Shown: positions 45,494 to 58,619, numbered from the stretch's first letter. The stretch is 64,000 bases of DNA from Adiantum capillus-veneris (GCA_014529385.2 CM043956.1:88779221-88843220), one strand, 5' to 3'. Program-made: numbers and translations. Notes: a model not told the origin generated them from the letters alone.

Positions 45494-46635
45494 TGTCAGG
45501 AGTTTTCTGGAGCAAGGGATTGCGCATATGTACATACCCATGCATGGTGCATCGAATAAAGGATTGCCCATTTTCCAGAGCCAGGTGGTTACGTGGGGCC
45601 CACATGTGTACAGGTAGGACAAGGTGTACATAGTGCATCGATTTTCACTATTACCAGTACCACTGCGTTTTTCTACAATAACAAGGAGTTTATAGCGTGT
45701 AAAACTTCTCGAGGAAGCTATCCGCGGGCGGACGGCATGAGGTAAGCAGGTGCGTCAGATGGCATCTAGTGGTGTCAGGAGGGTGAACGAGGTCAATATT
45801 TGCACGCAGATGAGGACGGACACAACGTGGGTGTGTTCTTGTGAGAGTTGCGCAGAAAGGTCATCATTAGGACGACTTTTTGGGGCCACTTCACGTGGTG
45901 GCGAGATGCATTATTGGAAAAAAGCTGAGTGCCAGGTGTGCGGATGATGCAAAAAGGTGACAACTATGCACTGCGAGGTCAGTTTTTGGCCTGTTCGGGG
46001 TCCGTTTGAGGTCATCTAAAAGGCCAAGAGTGCCCAACTAATAAAGCTAAGTGTGGGAACTGAAAAAACTGAGAGAAGACCAGAAAAAACGTGGAGAAGA
46101 GAGGAGGAACAGCCGCAGGTGTGTTTTTGCTCATTTTGGAGCCTGTTTTGGCCGTAAACTGCTCATCCAATGTCGGATTTGAGCACTTTGACATTGTAGA
46201 CTGGGGTTTTGGGCCGTTCCGGACGCGATGGCGCTGTCCATTTTGCCAAATTCCTCACTCTTTTTCTGCTGTTTTTCTGTGTAATCTTCTCCGGTGAGTG
46301 AAGCTTCTTCTCCAATTTGTGTTTGTATCTGGTATCTTGTACCCATATTGTGTGAGCTGTTTGCCCCATTGGTGTTGGCCCAAGCTCAATTGTATCTAAA
46401 CATCAGAAATTCTCCTCTTTTGAGCTGAGTTTTTTGGGTGTGTGTGTGTGTGTGTGTCTGTGTGGAGTGGGCAAGTGGATAGTCTCTCTCCTCTCACTCC
46501 AGAGATGTGTTCCCTGTCTCGGCCAGGTGTGTTGTGTAAGTCGAGTGGTGCCCCATAGTGTGTGTGTGTGTATCTTCCCAAGAGTGTGTGTCGGGTCGTT
46601 ATAGAGGCGCTGTGTGTGTTTTCATCCCGCCACCA
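45494..46635 (+). repeat. 3' LTR of A2
   Basis: TGTCAGGAG to GCCACCA, 1142 bp, about 16 differences from the 5' LTR including a 2-base change in the GT repeat. Confidence 0.93.
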
Positions 46636-47050
46636 ACGTAGACCTGAAATTCTATGACTTCACATAAACACCTCACACATGATTCTTTTGGAGTGGACAA
46701 TAATTTGAGATCCCACCTCGGATTCTACTTACCCTACTCCTAGGTTCAACTCCAATTGAGTTGCGGAAGGTGTCCACAAACACTTGTTTTCTTTTTTTTG
46801 ATGATTTTTTGAGCATTGATCTTCAGACTTTTCTTGTCCATCAATCATTCTCAAAATCTCAACCTAATCCTACAATCCTACAAGGTACTTAGCAAGTACA
46901 GTCTACTCCGAAGCTACCTTTCCTCAACAAAAGACGACACTTATAAGATATGATGTTTTAAAGAATTTAACTTTCTCTAGGTGATCCCAGAGAAATTTAA
47001 AGAGCAACTACACTAGAGGCTCTTTATTTTCCCTAGTTTAGGTTTACTTA
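46636..47050 (-). other. Leader fragment of element B2
   Basis: This stretch follows the B2 primer site on the minus strand and carries no frame. A2 abuts it, so the B2 interior may have been displaced or lost. Confidence 0.4.
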
Positions 47051-47068
47051 TTCCCGACAACGGTGCCA
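47051..47068 (-). promoter_or_regulatory. Primer-binding site of element B2
   Basis: On the minus strand TGGCACCGTTGTCGGGAA, two bases inside the LTR end CCACA. It is close to the common plant tRNA-Asp site TGGCGCCGTTGCCGGGG with a few substitutions. Confidence 0.75.
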
Positions 47069-47070
47069 AA

Positions 47071-47970
47071 TGTGGAGGGGTTTACTAACCTCACTCTTAT
47101 CTTATTGTAGACATACTGGGCGAGAACCATGAAAATAATTGTCAATCCATGGGATAAATCTGACTTGACTAGTGCATGGAGGCTACAAGAGAGTGTCAAT
47201 CTCTTAGAAAACAAAACACAACTCGAATCTAAAACAAGCTACACTCAAATGACCTGAGTCATCAAAAGCTATTCGCTAATTGACAAGAAAACCATGATCA
47301 TTACAACATCAAACGACATCCGAATGCTATTAAACTTCTAGGACAAGTATATAAGACCTAATCACACATGCTTATGGTCTCAAAAAAAAATTCATTGAGT
47401 GGAAAAAATTGAAATTATTAACAAGAGTGAGATTTTGACCTAATCGTTTCTGACCCCGAATGTATCTAAATGCTTAGCAATGATTTCCTAGCTTAAATTC
47501 CCACTTATGATGAAATTAGGCCGCGGGTCGGCAACGTTGAATGCTATGATCTATCATGACATGTTTACGTCAACGCGTAGAGCTCTTACATGTGGTTGCA
47601 ACACAACAGACAACACTGCAATGTGGCAATCGACAAAGGGGATAAAAGAAGGAGAAGGAGAAAAGAGAGCGTTGTAAGTTCACGTTGTGTATTTAGTATC
47701 CTAAAACTTAATAATAGCTTTACAAATTTGGCTTTTATACCTTAGCCAAGGTTTCTTAGGTCAAAAACTAATTATTTGGGAGCTCTAACCAAGGGTTACT
47801 GATACAATTTGGAAGCTTAAATAGCTTTGGCTCGTAGATTACAACATCCAGTCGTCAAATAGGAGTTACAATATTCCCGATTTATCAAAAGAATAAGTGT
47901 TTTGACAATAAAGCTCTCGAGAAATGCTAGATGAGTTAGCTTGCTTCTAAAAATATTGGCAACTCAGATA
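47071..47970 (-). repeat. 5' LTR of element B2 (outer end approximate)
   Basis: This is the reverse-complement partner of B1 (2908-3922). The part from the TATA box (47732-47739) to the ACA end aligns well by eye; the part beyond 47760 has little similarity to B1. The outer end cannot be read because no TG start is obvious. Confidence 0.7.
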
Positions 47971-47999
47971 AAGTTTCGAAACTAAATTTTGATATTTTT

Positions 48000-49292
48000 T
48001 GAGTAAGTTATGATCACTTCAAGCTATCACTTTGCGTAGATCCATTTGTGGTGTTTACAAGCCAATAGTGCTTCAAATTTAATGAAACATTGCCCATATG
48101 CTTCCTAAATACTGTACATCACAAGGGTGCACTTAGTTGTAACTTTTGACCTTAGATGTGGCCTCTAAGACATCATGCATGTATGATGTCTAAGTGGTTA
48201 GAATGGACTTTTGTTTCTACCAAAGGTACCCCTTAGTGTGCAGATCAAGAATATGTGCTCACATCAAATTTTGGTTGTCAAAATTGGACAAAATCGTCAT
48301 TTTTTGACAAGGATATCCCCTCAAAGAGTAAAATCCCCCTAGTTTTCAATCTATGTGTCCATATAACATGAAATTCGGTGGTTGTGCTCAACACAACATG
48401 TAGAAGATGGGTATAATGTCAAAAATTGATTTTCGTTGCCAGAATCACCCTTTAAACATCATACGCATATGATGTCTGGTGATGATTTTTGGACAGAATT
48501 CATTCACAAGCATTCCTAAGTCTCAAGCACTATTTTTGAAGCACTTCTACTAATTTTCATGCATAAATGTGCTCGAAATCAAAAGTTTTTCTTCTTTCCG
48601 TTTTTGACACTCTGTTTTTTTGCCTTTTGGGTGTCAAGAGTTGGTCAAAACTTTAGTTTCAAGGTGTACTAAGGGTAAAACCCCCCTTTTGAACACTCTA
48701 TTGCAGACAAATTTTTAAAATTTTGTCTCTAGATGCCCCTTGAGACATCATACGCGTAAAAATGTCCAAGTTTATAGAATTTTAAATTTTCTTCATAGAC
48801 CCGTTGCACATGCCCTCTTATGTGTGTCAACATCAATCAATCATGCAAAAATGTCAACAAAAATATGTTTATTACTTTTTTTTCTCAAAAGCAAACTTTT
48901 GAGAGATTCTAAATGCAAACAAGCACTTCAGCAAATAATTCAGTGATGAATAGCTTTAGATCAAAATTAAATCTGTTAGCTAAAGCTACTCCTACACATC
49001 ATATGGGGTTTTGTATCTATGAGTAGAAAAATGCTTCAATGCCACACACGGACTAGCAAACACTTTTATCACCTCACAAATCACTCAAACACCAACAACT
49101 ACTCACATCTACACATCCTTACTAAATCTACCTAGTCACAGACCCTCAACAAGACACATGCTTCTTCGCTATCCACTTGATCTCAAAATAAACTCTTCCA
49201 GATCCACTTAAGAAAAATGCTTTCTTTAGCCAAAACTGAAACAAGCAACCATCTCAAGAGTGTTAGTAGGAATACCTACCTAAGCCCTTGTA
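48000..49292. repeat. AT-rich stretch with three ~287-bp palindromic repeats
   Basis: The imperfect palindrome AGACATCATGCATGTATGAT...GTCT occurs at 48168-48191, with similar copies at 48455-48477 and 48743-48766, both at 287-base spacing. The flanking phrase TCTAGATGnnnCCTTGAGACATC is partly shared. No coding frame is supported. The remainder to 49292 shows nothing further. Confidence 0.6.
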
Positions 49293-49310
49293 TCCTCGGC
49301 AGTGGTGCCA
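49293..49310 (-). promoter_or_regulatory. Primer-binding site of element G
   Basis: On the minus strand TGGCACCACTGCCGAGGA, one base inside the LTR end CAACA. It resembles the B-type site. Confidence 0.6.
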
Positions 49311-49311
49311 A

Positions 49312-50130
49312 TGTTGCGAGACTGAATCACACCACCCATAAAGTGTATGAAACACAACCTAGATCAATATAATGTCAATTGAGGACATAGATGACACGAT
49401 AGGCACATGGAGTAAATACCTTTAGCTTGTCCAGATGAGACCATCCCACACATACAACACTCTGGAAGGCCAACTAAACCACAATCTAGAATCTCACTTC
49501 TCTCAAGTACACCACCTACCCACATACACACAACGAAAAGAAACCCATGAAATCATACCAGAATCATAAGAAACTTAAGGAACACCATCCTCTCACTAGG
49601 ATACACTTGTTCCAAAGCCTCTACACTCAAAACTCTTGCTTTAAACCCATCTACAAAAAATGCATATAAAGACACAGCAGAGTTCTGAAATGACGAAAAC
49701 TGAAATCTATGAGTACCTATGCGTAGCTTATGTCACCATGATTCTAATGACTACTTGCATGCAAAAAATAGACATCATTTGATACACTTACGACCACAAA
49801 AATCTCGTACATGCGTCAACACATGTGCTTCCTCTTGCATGGAATGCTTGACATTGTCGCGTAACTCTCCTCAAGCCTACATCAATGGTGTAGTCGGATC
49901 TCCAATGTGACGAGCGAGCCAGGCATAGCGTGAGGACGAAGCACTCATACATACTCTCTTTCTCTCTCCCACACAATAGATGGCAGCTCTAAACCTCAAT
50001 TATGATTAAGTGTATTACAAAAGTGACCTAGGTAACTTATATACTAAGGCTACCTTAGGTCAACAAAAACTAGAGTTTGAGGGGTCAAATGGCTTGGTAT
50101 TTACAATCTCTTATGGATAGCTATGCTAAA
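49312..50130 (-). repeat. LTR of element G (outer end approximate)
   Basis: The inner end ACA on the minus strand is fixed by the primer site. A TATA box TATATAAG lies near 50037-50044 on the minus strand, with CCTTAG before it, recalling the B LTRs. The second tandem array starts where this LTR seems to end, at about 50140. The interior, to the left, was not recognised. Confidence 0.5.
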
Positions 50131-50139
50131 ATGAGCATA

Positions 50140-50545
50140 CACTGGACAAGTGGTGGAACTTGTGCCGATTAATGCTTTAATGGAGGCAAAGTGGTGGATT
50201 TTATGGCTCTCTATGCTTCTATAGATCATAGATTGAACAAGTGGTGGACCTTCTGGGATTGAATGGAGCATAGATTGGACAAGCGAAGGACCTTATGGTT
50301 CTCTTGAGAGCAATGAATCCACGATAGTAGAGATGGTAGATTGGAGAAAAGGTAGGAGATTGTGGCCATAAAGTGTTTCTAACTTTGTTTCATCAACTTC
50401 TCTATGACTACATTTCACAACTGGTGGGCCTTGCATATCTCTATTTTTCATACTGAAACCTATCCTAGGATATCTCTTATCTATAGGATTCAATTGAATT
50501 TTTATTGCACATGTAGACAAGTGGTGCATCTTGAAACCAAAATGT
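50140..50545 (-). repeat. First block of the second repeat array
   Basis: Phrases GACAAGTGGTGGAnCTT recur at about 50155, 50190, 50238, 50277, 50424 and 50517 at irregular spacing. This is the reverse complement of the TCCACCACTTGTC core found at 24.6-29.3 kb. Confidence 0.75.
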
Positions 50546-50969
50546 GACGTAGCTTCAACATAGTATCACCTATCCTACAACTTATCATAGATTGAAAACT
50601 TAGACTCTCCATGTTCAACACCCCCCGTGATGGGCGTGATGGGGATTCATGCATAACATCCTAAGCCAATGTCTTCGAGGGGTTTCAAGGGATAGCACCC
50701 TCAGTGGGGGTTCGGGGGAAACGCCCTTGGCAATGGGGTTCAAAAATCACTAGGTCAAAGCTTTGAATCTGGAAGAAAATCACTAGGTCAAAGCATCCAA
50801 TTTGAAAGAAAATCTTTCAAATTTTAACCTTGCTTTTTAAGTTTAAAAAAAACATGCATTATAGATTGTGAGATAACCTACCGTAAGAAGATAGTGGAAA
50901 ATAACCAAAAAAAATCAAAACAGTAGAACAGAGACGTCTCGCAAAACACAGGTCAAGTAGTAGAGCATT

Positions 50970-51122
50970 GGCTATTTGGCAGAAGAGAGGCGACTGAGCA
51001 ACACATAGACAATTCAGCAGTACAAAGGCTATTCGGTAAACACAAAGGCAATTCAACAGAACAAAGGGATTCAATAGAACAAATGGGATTCAACAAAAAC
51101 AAAGGTGATTTAGTAGAATGGA
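50970..51122. repeat. 19-bp minisatellite, about eight degenerate units
   Basis: Units such as GGCAATTCAACAGAACAAA and GGGATTCAATAGAACAAAT repeat at 19-20 bases. Confidence 0.8.
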
Positions 51123-51415
51123 GGAAAAATAGAAGAAGATTGTGCTCACGACCAAGGGAAGACTATAGCTCGTGCAAGCCAGTATCCTACACTACTCGAG
51201 AGAGTCATACATGTAGATCACATTAGATAAGGATTGCTAAGAGGTATTTCACATCCTCAAAAATAGGATCCCTTGATGTGTAGATCTCAAGAGTTTGGCA
51301 AGGTGCAGTTATTACAAATCTCTCTGTTTGTCTCCTTGTCTCTCTCTTTCTCTCACCCTCATCTACATCGGTTTTAGGGTTTCAAGAATCCAACAGATGG
51401 TTCTTTGCTTCTTTT

Positions 51416-51438
51416 ACACACACACACACACACACACA
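51416..51438. repeat. (CA)n microsatellite
   Basis: About eleven CA units. Confidence 0.9.
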
Positions 51439-51999
51439 AATATTATCTTCATCTCAATATTCTCTTCACTCACATGCACACACACACAGACACATAAACA
51501 CACATAATCAAATACATACTCTTTCTCTCTCACACAAACATTCAGACAAAATCCAAACTTTTCAATTGTGGCTCTGTCTATCCTTCTTGTGTAGGTACAT
51601 CCATTATGCTAATAATATACATGCATTATATGTATAGACATATGAGTGACTGAGTGATTTTTGTTTTTTTGTAAAGGTTCTATATACATACTTATAGGTA
51701 AAAACAAGAATGTACGATAGTGTAAGTTTGAGTAGGCTTACTTGTGAGTTTTGGTGAGGTTGATTCTTGCACTGAGGTTTGCTTTGGTATTGTTTGGCTA
51801 CTTTCTGTCCAATGTGTCTCAAACTGTGACTTCAATTTTTCTTTCTCAACAAAGGTGTTATAGCTTAGTGACAAAGACCTAGTGGGATAAAACGAGAAAA
51901 CATCTAAATATAAAGAAAGAACAACTATCATGTTAATTTCACCTAGGATGCTCGTTTGTCCTAGGGTTAATGGTTGAGATTTAGGTTGAAATTGAAGTT

Positions 52000-54900
52000 A
52001 GACAAGTGGTGGACCTTGCTCTCATGTTGTAACATCTCCATAATGCATGGTCTCATATGTTGTCTTCTCAAGTGCTTATATGTTAAGGTTGGCCAAGTGG
52101 TGGATGTTAAGTTTGAGTTTCACTCTTCAAGAAACTTTAAATTTATACGAGAAAAATAAAATTGAAGCGAGAAATTATGAGTTGGAGCTTAGAAATTTGA
52201 ATTCAAGCGGGGAAATTCAAATTAAAGTGAGAAAATTTAAATTCAAGTGGGAAAATTTGTTTTCAAGAGGAAAATTTTAAATTCGCATAGGAAAGTTTGA
52301 ATTCACTTTGTTCAAAATTCCAATGAGGTGGATATAGGAGACACTATCCATTGCATCTACCTTTCAATACTTGATTAGAATGGCCAAGTGGTGGGTCTAA
52401 GGTCAACGAAAGAGTGCTTAGAATGGCCAAGCGACGTATCTAGGGTCTAGATATCCCGCAAACTTTATTTAAAGTTGAAAGATGGTGGATATAGAAGACA
52501 CCAACTATATCCACCTTTCAAGACCTGGTTAGAATGGCCAAGTGGTGGACCTTTAATGTACCCAGCTTCAAGACATTATTTGAATGGATAAGTGGTGGTG
52601 CACCCACCTACCGATAGTGATTTAGAGCTACCAAGTGGTGGATCTTGGATGCACCCACCTCCCACAAAGATTTGGTTAGAATGGGGGAGTGGTGGATGTT
52701 GGATGCATCCACCTTCAATATTGTGTGAGAATGGCCAAGTGGTGGATCTCGAGCTCACCTATCCAACATATCTTTTTTATAGTGTAAGATGTTGGATTTG
52801 GGAGAAACCAACCATTGTACCCACCTTGCAAGACTTGGTTACACTACCCAGGTGGCGAATCTTCGATGCAACTACATTCAATACTTGGTTAGAATAGCTA
52901 GGTGGTGGAACTAAGGGATACCTATCCCACACACTTGGTTTAAAGGTGGAATCTTGTAGATTTAGGGGACATCCACCATTGCATCCACATTTAAGAACTT
53001 GGTTAGAGTGGCCAAGTTTTGGATCTTGCATGCATTCACCTTCTAGGACTTGCTTAGAATGGCCAAGTAGTGGATGTAAGACCTACCTTTTTCACACACT
53101 TTATTTGAAATTTCAAGGTCAAAATTGTCGAGTGGTGGATCACCCAAGTCTACCAATGCTTAGTTATAATGGCCAAGTAGTGGATGTGACAGTCCATGTT
53201 TCCTACAAATACTATCTAAAATTGATAGATGGTGGACGTGGGAGAAACAAACCATTAGATCCATCTTGAAAGGTTTGGTTAGAATGGTCAAGTGGTAACT
53301 CTTAATTGTAGCCACCTTTAAGACTTGGCCAGAATGGCAAGGTGGTGGAGCTAAGGCCTGCATATTGCACACACTTTGTTTAAACTGGAAAGTTGGTGGA
53401 TGTAGGAGAAACCAACCATTCCATCCACCTTGCAAGATAAGGTTAGAGTGGCCGAGTGATGGATCTTAATTGCAGCCACCTTTAAAACTTTGTTAGAATG
53501 GCCAGGTGCCACCTTGCAAGACCTGGTTAGAATGGCCAATTGGTGGATTTTATATGAAATCGCCTTCAAGGACCGAGTGGAATGGCTAGGTGGTGGATCT
53601 AAGGTCTACCTTTATCACAAACTTTGTTGAAAGTTGTAAATTAGAGGATTTAAGAGACCAAGTGGAATGACTAAGTGTTGGATCTTGGATGCATTGACCC
53701 TCTGGAACATGGTTAGAATGGGCTACTCTGGAATCTAAGGCCTACCTATTCTACACACTTTATTTGAAATTTCAAGGTAGTGGACGTAAGAGACACCGAC
53801 AATTGGATCCACATTTCAAGCCTTGGTTATCATAATGGACAAGTGGTGAATCTTTGATGCACCCAGTTTCCAAATCTTAGCCTAAATGGCCAAGTGGTGG
53901 ATCTAGGGTCTACTCATCCCACAAACTTTGTGTAAAATTGCAAGTCTCATGATAGCCAAGTGTTGAATGCACCTAGCTCTAAGACATGGATAGAATGGCC
54001 AAGTGGTGGATCATGGATGTACCCACCTACCAATACTTGGTTAGAATGGCCACTTGGTCGATCTAAGGTCTACATATTGCACACACTTTGTTTAAAATGG
54101 GAAGTTGGTGGATATATGAGAAACCAATCATTTCATCTACCTTGCAAGATTCGGTTAGAATGGTCAAGTGGTGGATTTTAATTACAACTACCTTCAAAAC
54201 CTGGTTAGAATGGCAAGGTGGTGGGTCTAAGGTCTACATATTGCACACACTTTTCTTAGAAATGTGAGTTGGTGGATGTAGGAGAAACCAACCATTACAT
54301 CCACCTTGCATGACTTGGTTAGAATGGCCAGGTGGTGAATTCTATATGAAACCAGCTTCAAGAATTGGTTGGAATGGCTAGGTGGTGGATCTAAGGTCTA
54401 CTTTTTTCACACACTTTGTTGAAAGTTGTAAATTGGAGGATTTATGAGGCACCAACCATCGCACCCCAGGTTCCAATACTTGGCTAGAATGGCCAAGTGT
54501 TGGATCTTGGATGCAATCAGCCTCTAGGACTTTCTTAGAATGTCACATTGAGGAATCTAAGGTCTACCTATTTCACACACTTTATTTGAAATTTTGAGGT
54601 GGTGGATCTCGGAGACACCAACAATTGGATCCTCATTGCAAGCCTTGGTTATAATGGACGAGTGGTGGATCTTTGATGCACCTAATTTCCAAATCTTAGT
54701 CTGAATGGCCAAGTGGTGAATCTAAGGTCTGCTCATCCCACAAACTTTGTGTAAAATTACAAGTTATGATGTCCAAGTGTTGAATGCACCTACTTTTAAT
54801 ACATGGTTAGAATGGCGAAGTAGTGGATATATACAGTCTATCTTTCCTACAAAAACTATTTAGAATTGATAGATGGTTAACATAGGAGAAACCATACATG

Positions 54901-57060
54901 GCGAAGTAGTGGATATATACAGTCTATCTTTCCTACAAAAACTATTTAGAATTGATAGATGGTTAACCATTCGAAACCATAGATGATTCGAATGACCAAG
55001 TGGGTCTAAATTGCAGGCACCTTCAAGACTTGGTTAGAATGGCTAGGTGTGGATCTAAGGTCTACATATTGCACACACTTTGTTTAAAATGGAGAGTTGG
55101 TGGATCTAAGATCTACCACTTTGCTAAAAGTGGTAAACTGGAGGATTTAGGACACACCAACCATTACACCCACCTTCCAAACCTTGGCTAGAATAGCTAA
55201 GTGTTGGATCTTGTATGCACTCACCCTCTAGGGATTGGTTAGAATGGCCTACTTGAGAATCTACGATCTACCTATTTCACACACTTCATTTGAAATTACA
55301 AGGTGGTGGATCTAGGAGACACCAGCGTTTGGATCCACATTTCAAGCCTTGTAAATAACAACCAAGTGATGCATCTTTGATGCACATACTTTCCAAATCT
55401 TAGTTTGAATGGCCAAGTGGTGGATCGAGGACCTACTCATACCACCAAATTTATGTAAAGTTACAAGTGTTATGATGTCCAAGTGATGAATGCACCTAGC
55501 TTAAAGACAAGGTTAGAATGGAAAAGTGGTGTATCTATGATCTACACCCACCTACAATACTTGGTTAGAATGGCCAAGTGGTGGATCTATGGTCTATGTT
55601 TCCTATAAACACCATTTAAAATTGATAGATGGTGGACGTAGGAGAAACCAACCATTGCATCCACCTTGCAAAAGTTGGTTAGAATGGCCAAGTGCTGGAT
55701 CTAAATTGCAACCACCTTCAAAACTTGGTTAGAATGGTGAGGTGGTGGATCTAAGGTCTTCATATTGCACAACAAAGTTTTTTAAATGGGAAGTTGGTGG
55801 ATGTAGGAGAAACCAACCATTGCATCAACCTTACAAGACCTAGTTAGAATGGCCAAGTGGTGGATCTTGGAGGCACCCACCTTCAAGAATTGGCTAGAAT
55901 GGCTAAGTGACAGATCTTTCTTTTTCACACACTTTGTTAAAAGTTGTAAACTTCAAGATTTAGGAGACACCAACCATTGTACCCACCTTCCAAAAATTGG
56001 CTAGAATGACCAAGTGTTGGATCTTGGATGCACTCACCCTGCAAGGCTTGGTTAGAATGGCCCACTGTAGAATCTAAGGTCTACTTATTTCACCCAGTTT
56101 ATTTGAAATTGCAAGGTGTTGGATCCAGGAGATACCAACAATTGGATCCTGATTTCAAGCCTTGGTTAGAATGACTGAGTGGTGGATCTTTAAAGCACCT
56201 ACTTTCCATATCTTAGTCTTAATGGTCAAGTGGTGGATCTAGGGCCTACTCATCCCAAAAAACTTTATATAAAGTTACAAGTCTTATGATGGCCAAGTGT
56301 TAAATGCACCTAGCTCTAAGACATGGTTAGAATGACCAAGTGGTGGATCATGGATGCATCCACCTACCAATACTTGGATCATGGATTCTCCCACCTACCA
56401 AATTCTTGGTTATAATGGCCAATTGGTGGATCTAAGGTCTACAAATTTGACACACTTTGTTTGAAATGGGAAGTTAGTGGATGTAAGAGAAACCAACAAT
56501 TACATCCACCTTGTAAGATTTGTTTAAAATGGATAAGTGGTGGAACTTAATTGCAGTCACCTTTAAAAATTGGGTAGAATGGTCAGGTGGTGGATTTAAG
56601 GTCTACATATTGCACACACTTTGTTTAGATAAGGAAGTTGAAGGATGGGAGAAACCAACCATTGCATCCACCTTGCAAGACTTACTTAGAATGGCCAAGT
56701 GGTGGATCTAAATTGCAACCGCCTTCAAGACTTAGTAAGAATGGTCCAGTGGTGGATCAAAGGTTTTCATATTCAACATAATATTTTGTTAAAATGGTAA
56801 GTTGGTGGCTATAGGATAAACCAAACATTGAATCCATCTTTCAAGATGTGGTTAGAATGGCCAAGTGGTGGATCCTGGATGCATTTATCTTCCACATATC
56901 CTATATACTTTATTTGAAGATGCAATGTGATGGATCTAAGATACACCAACAATTGTACCCACCTTTTAAGACTTTCTTAGAATGGCCAAGTGGTGGATCT
57001 TTTGATGCACCCACCTTTCAAGGCTCGGTTAGAATGGCCAAGTGGTGGATCTAAGATGAA
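52000..57060 (-). repeat. Large tandem array with core GGCCAAGTGGTGGATCT
   Basis: Dozens of units of the type GGTTAGAATGGCCAAGTGGTGGATCT recur every 50-110 bases over five kilobases. Within 53400-56820 a higher-order repeat of 700-820 bp is visible: CAAGTGTTGGATCTTGGATG near 53672, 54497, 55198 and 56013; GTGGTGAATCTTTGATGCAC near 53845, 54662, 55366 (variant) and 56180; GTGTTGAATGCACCTA near 53960, 54775, 55478 and 56295 (variants). On the minus strand the core is TCCACCACTTGGCC. Short frames here are by-products. Confidence 0.88.
52130..52310 (-). repeat. Degenerate short repeats of AAATTTGAATTCAAG type
   Basis: Phrases such as GAGAAAATTTAAATTCAAGTGG recur every 20-25 bases. The block resembles, inverted, the one at 25045-25210. 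Confidence 0.6.
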
Positions 57061-58500
57061 TAAAATATTAAAAATGTTTTTCAAATGTACTAACTTAGTA
57101 AACTTAGTCTAAATGACTTATGGGATCTAGGTACACCTACTTTGGTTATCAAATGTCTACATTGTTTGATTTTAGAATTTAAAAGTCTTAAAGAGCGTAA
57201 ATAAAATTTTGTGTGTGAATTAAGTTTTTATGCGCTTTTAAAAAATTATTACATTCAACGTGTCATTATAGATTCTAAATAGTTATTTGTGTTTTCTTTG
57301 ATTTAGAGAAAAAATGGTTCAAAAACAAAAATCTATGACGATGGAGAGGGAGAAAGGGGAACACACCCAACACACAACGCAATGCCTCACTATAGCCCAG
57401 GGTATACAGAGCGCCCCAATCCACTAGATTTCACCTTCAAAACTCAACACTATCCGCAAGAAGACTGCTGCTTGCACACAACCATACGTACACATGCCTT
57501 GCAATGCACCATAAAAACTCAATCACTCCGCTCTGCTCAATTCATAGCCTTCCACAAACACACATTCTCTCTCTATCTCTCTTTGCACAACCAAATTTGT
57601 GGGGGCACACACGCCAACACACGCCCGGAACCACACATGCACAAGCAGAGAAGAGAAGGGGGAAGGAGAAATGACGTCTAGAGACAATAGAGAATGGTCC
57701 TCTTGCATAAAAAACACCATGTACAACCAATCCCCTGCCCGCACAACCTTAAAAAAAATACAATTTCTCAAAGCCTTCACACGCCCAAGAGCATCATGGC
57801 CAAAAAACCACATGGGTAAAAGACCGCAATAAACATCTACCTCCTTTTATAGGGGTGTGTCTAGGAGACCTAAAAAAGAAATAATGGGAAGGTTCCCATC
57901 TCATGCACTTCACTTGAAGCTTCATTTGGAATTTCCTTTACACTACCACTACTTGGCATAGTCTATCTTTGGTAGCTCTTGCATGGTGCACACATCTGTC
58001 CATTGTACGCCCAGCTTGGACCCCCGGCTAGACTTGCACTATCCGACTTCTTTCTCTTGCTTTACCATGGGTCTCTGTCTCTTGATGTCCTCCACTGGCC
58101 GGATAGGCCTCTTGGACAATTTTGTGACTCCTTCTCTCCATTCACTACTGCATGTTGACCACTTGTCGTGGGATCCTCCCCTTGACTAGCCTTTTGAATG
58201 GCCTCGGTCTGCCTCTCCCTCCGGCTCGTTGTCCATGGGACCCCACCCCTAAGCAATAGCGACATCACTAGTGGGGGGGGTTTCCCTCAAAAAAATTGGC
58301 TTCTAATCGGGCGGGGGCATAGGCCCTTACGAACACATTAGGGCCAAAAGGGCCTCAAAAAGGGTTGTGTAAGGAATTGGTTAGCTTGATAATTAGCGGA
58401 GCATTTGACGGTCAAAACGGCTCCAAATTTGACTGTTTTGGGTATTCAAAGCATATCTTGAGCATTTAAAGAGTATCACGGTACAGATCTTTCAATATAA
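57061..58500. other. No gene; possible LTR-like stretch with a minus-strand TATA box
   Basis: Plus frame 57382-57681 is His/Thr-rich and not recognised. A TATA box CTATAAAAGG lies on the minus strand at 57841-57850; a plus-strand TATAAATAAAAG lies at 58497-58508. A short G run occurs at 58273-58280. The composition resembles the LTRs here but no repeat partner is in the window. Confidence 0.35.
57841..57850 (-). promoter_or_regulatory. Candidate TATA box
   Basis: CTATAAAAGG on the minus strand, close to the plant consensus. Confidence 0.35.
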
Positions 58501-58619
58501 ATAAAAGATGTCATTTTCACACTACTTTCTCCCCTACTGGACTTATTTTGTTGGCTTGGCGGCAAATACAAAATTTTCACTTTTGAATGATGGTTTTCTT
58601 AACTACTCTTTCTCTCAAG

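Larger units (their letters stand above)
41788..46635 (+). mobile_element. Non-autonomous gag-only LTR element A2
   Basis: A 4.85-kb plus-strand element whose LTRs, leader, primer site and polypurine tract match A1. The LTRs are 1140 and 1142 bp and differ at about 16 sites by eye (about 1.4%). Between leader and polypurine tract is one 496-codon frame and no protease, reverse transcriptase, RNase H or integrase. This is the layout of gag-bearing terminal-repeat non-autonomous elements. The 4-bp flanks ATGT (41784-41787) and ACGT (46636-46639) match at three of four bases. Confidence 0.88.
50550..51990. other. No gene; minisatellite and CA repeats
   Basis: This holds a G-rich piece (50630-50740), a 33-bp spaced direct repeat AAAATCACTAGGTCAAAGC (about 50742 and 50775), a 19-bp minisatellite (50970-51122) and CA repeats at 51416-51438 and 51475-51492. 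No coding frame is supported. Confidence 0.5.

Noticed and set aside
48168-48766. CRISPR-like spaced palindromes
   Set aside because: Only three diverged copies with 260-base spacers, in plant nuclear DNA.
54000-57054. Several 60-75-residue frames with recurring KVYILHTLCLK
   Set aside because: They are translations of the tandem array; unit lengths are not multiples of three.
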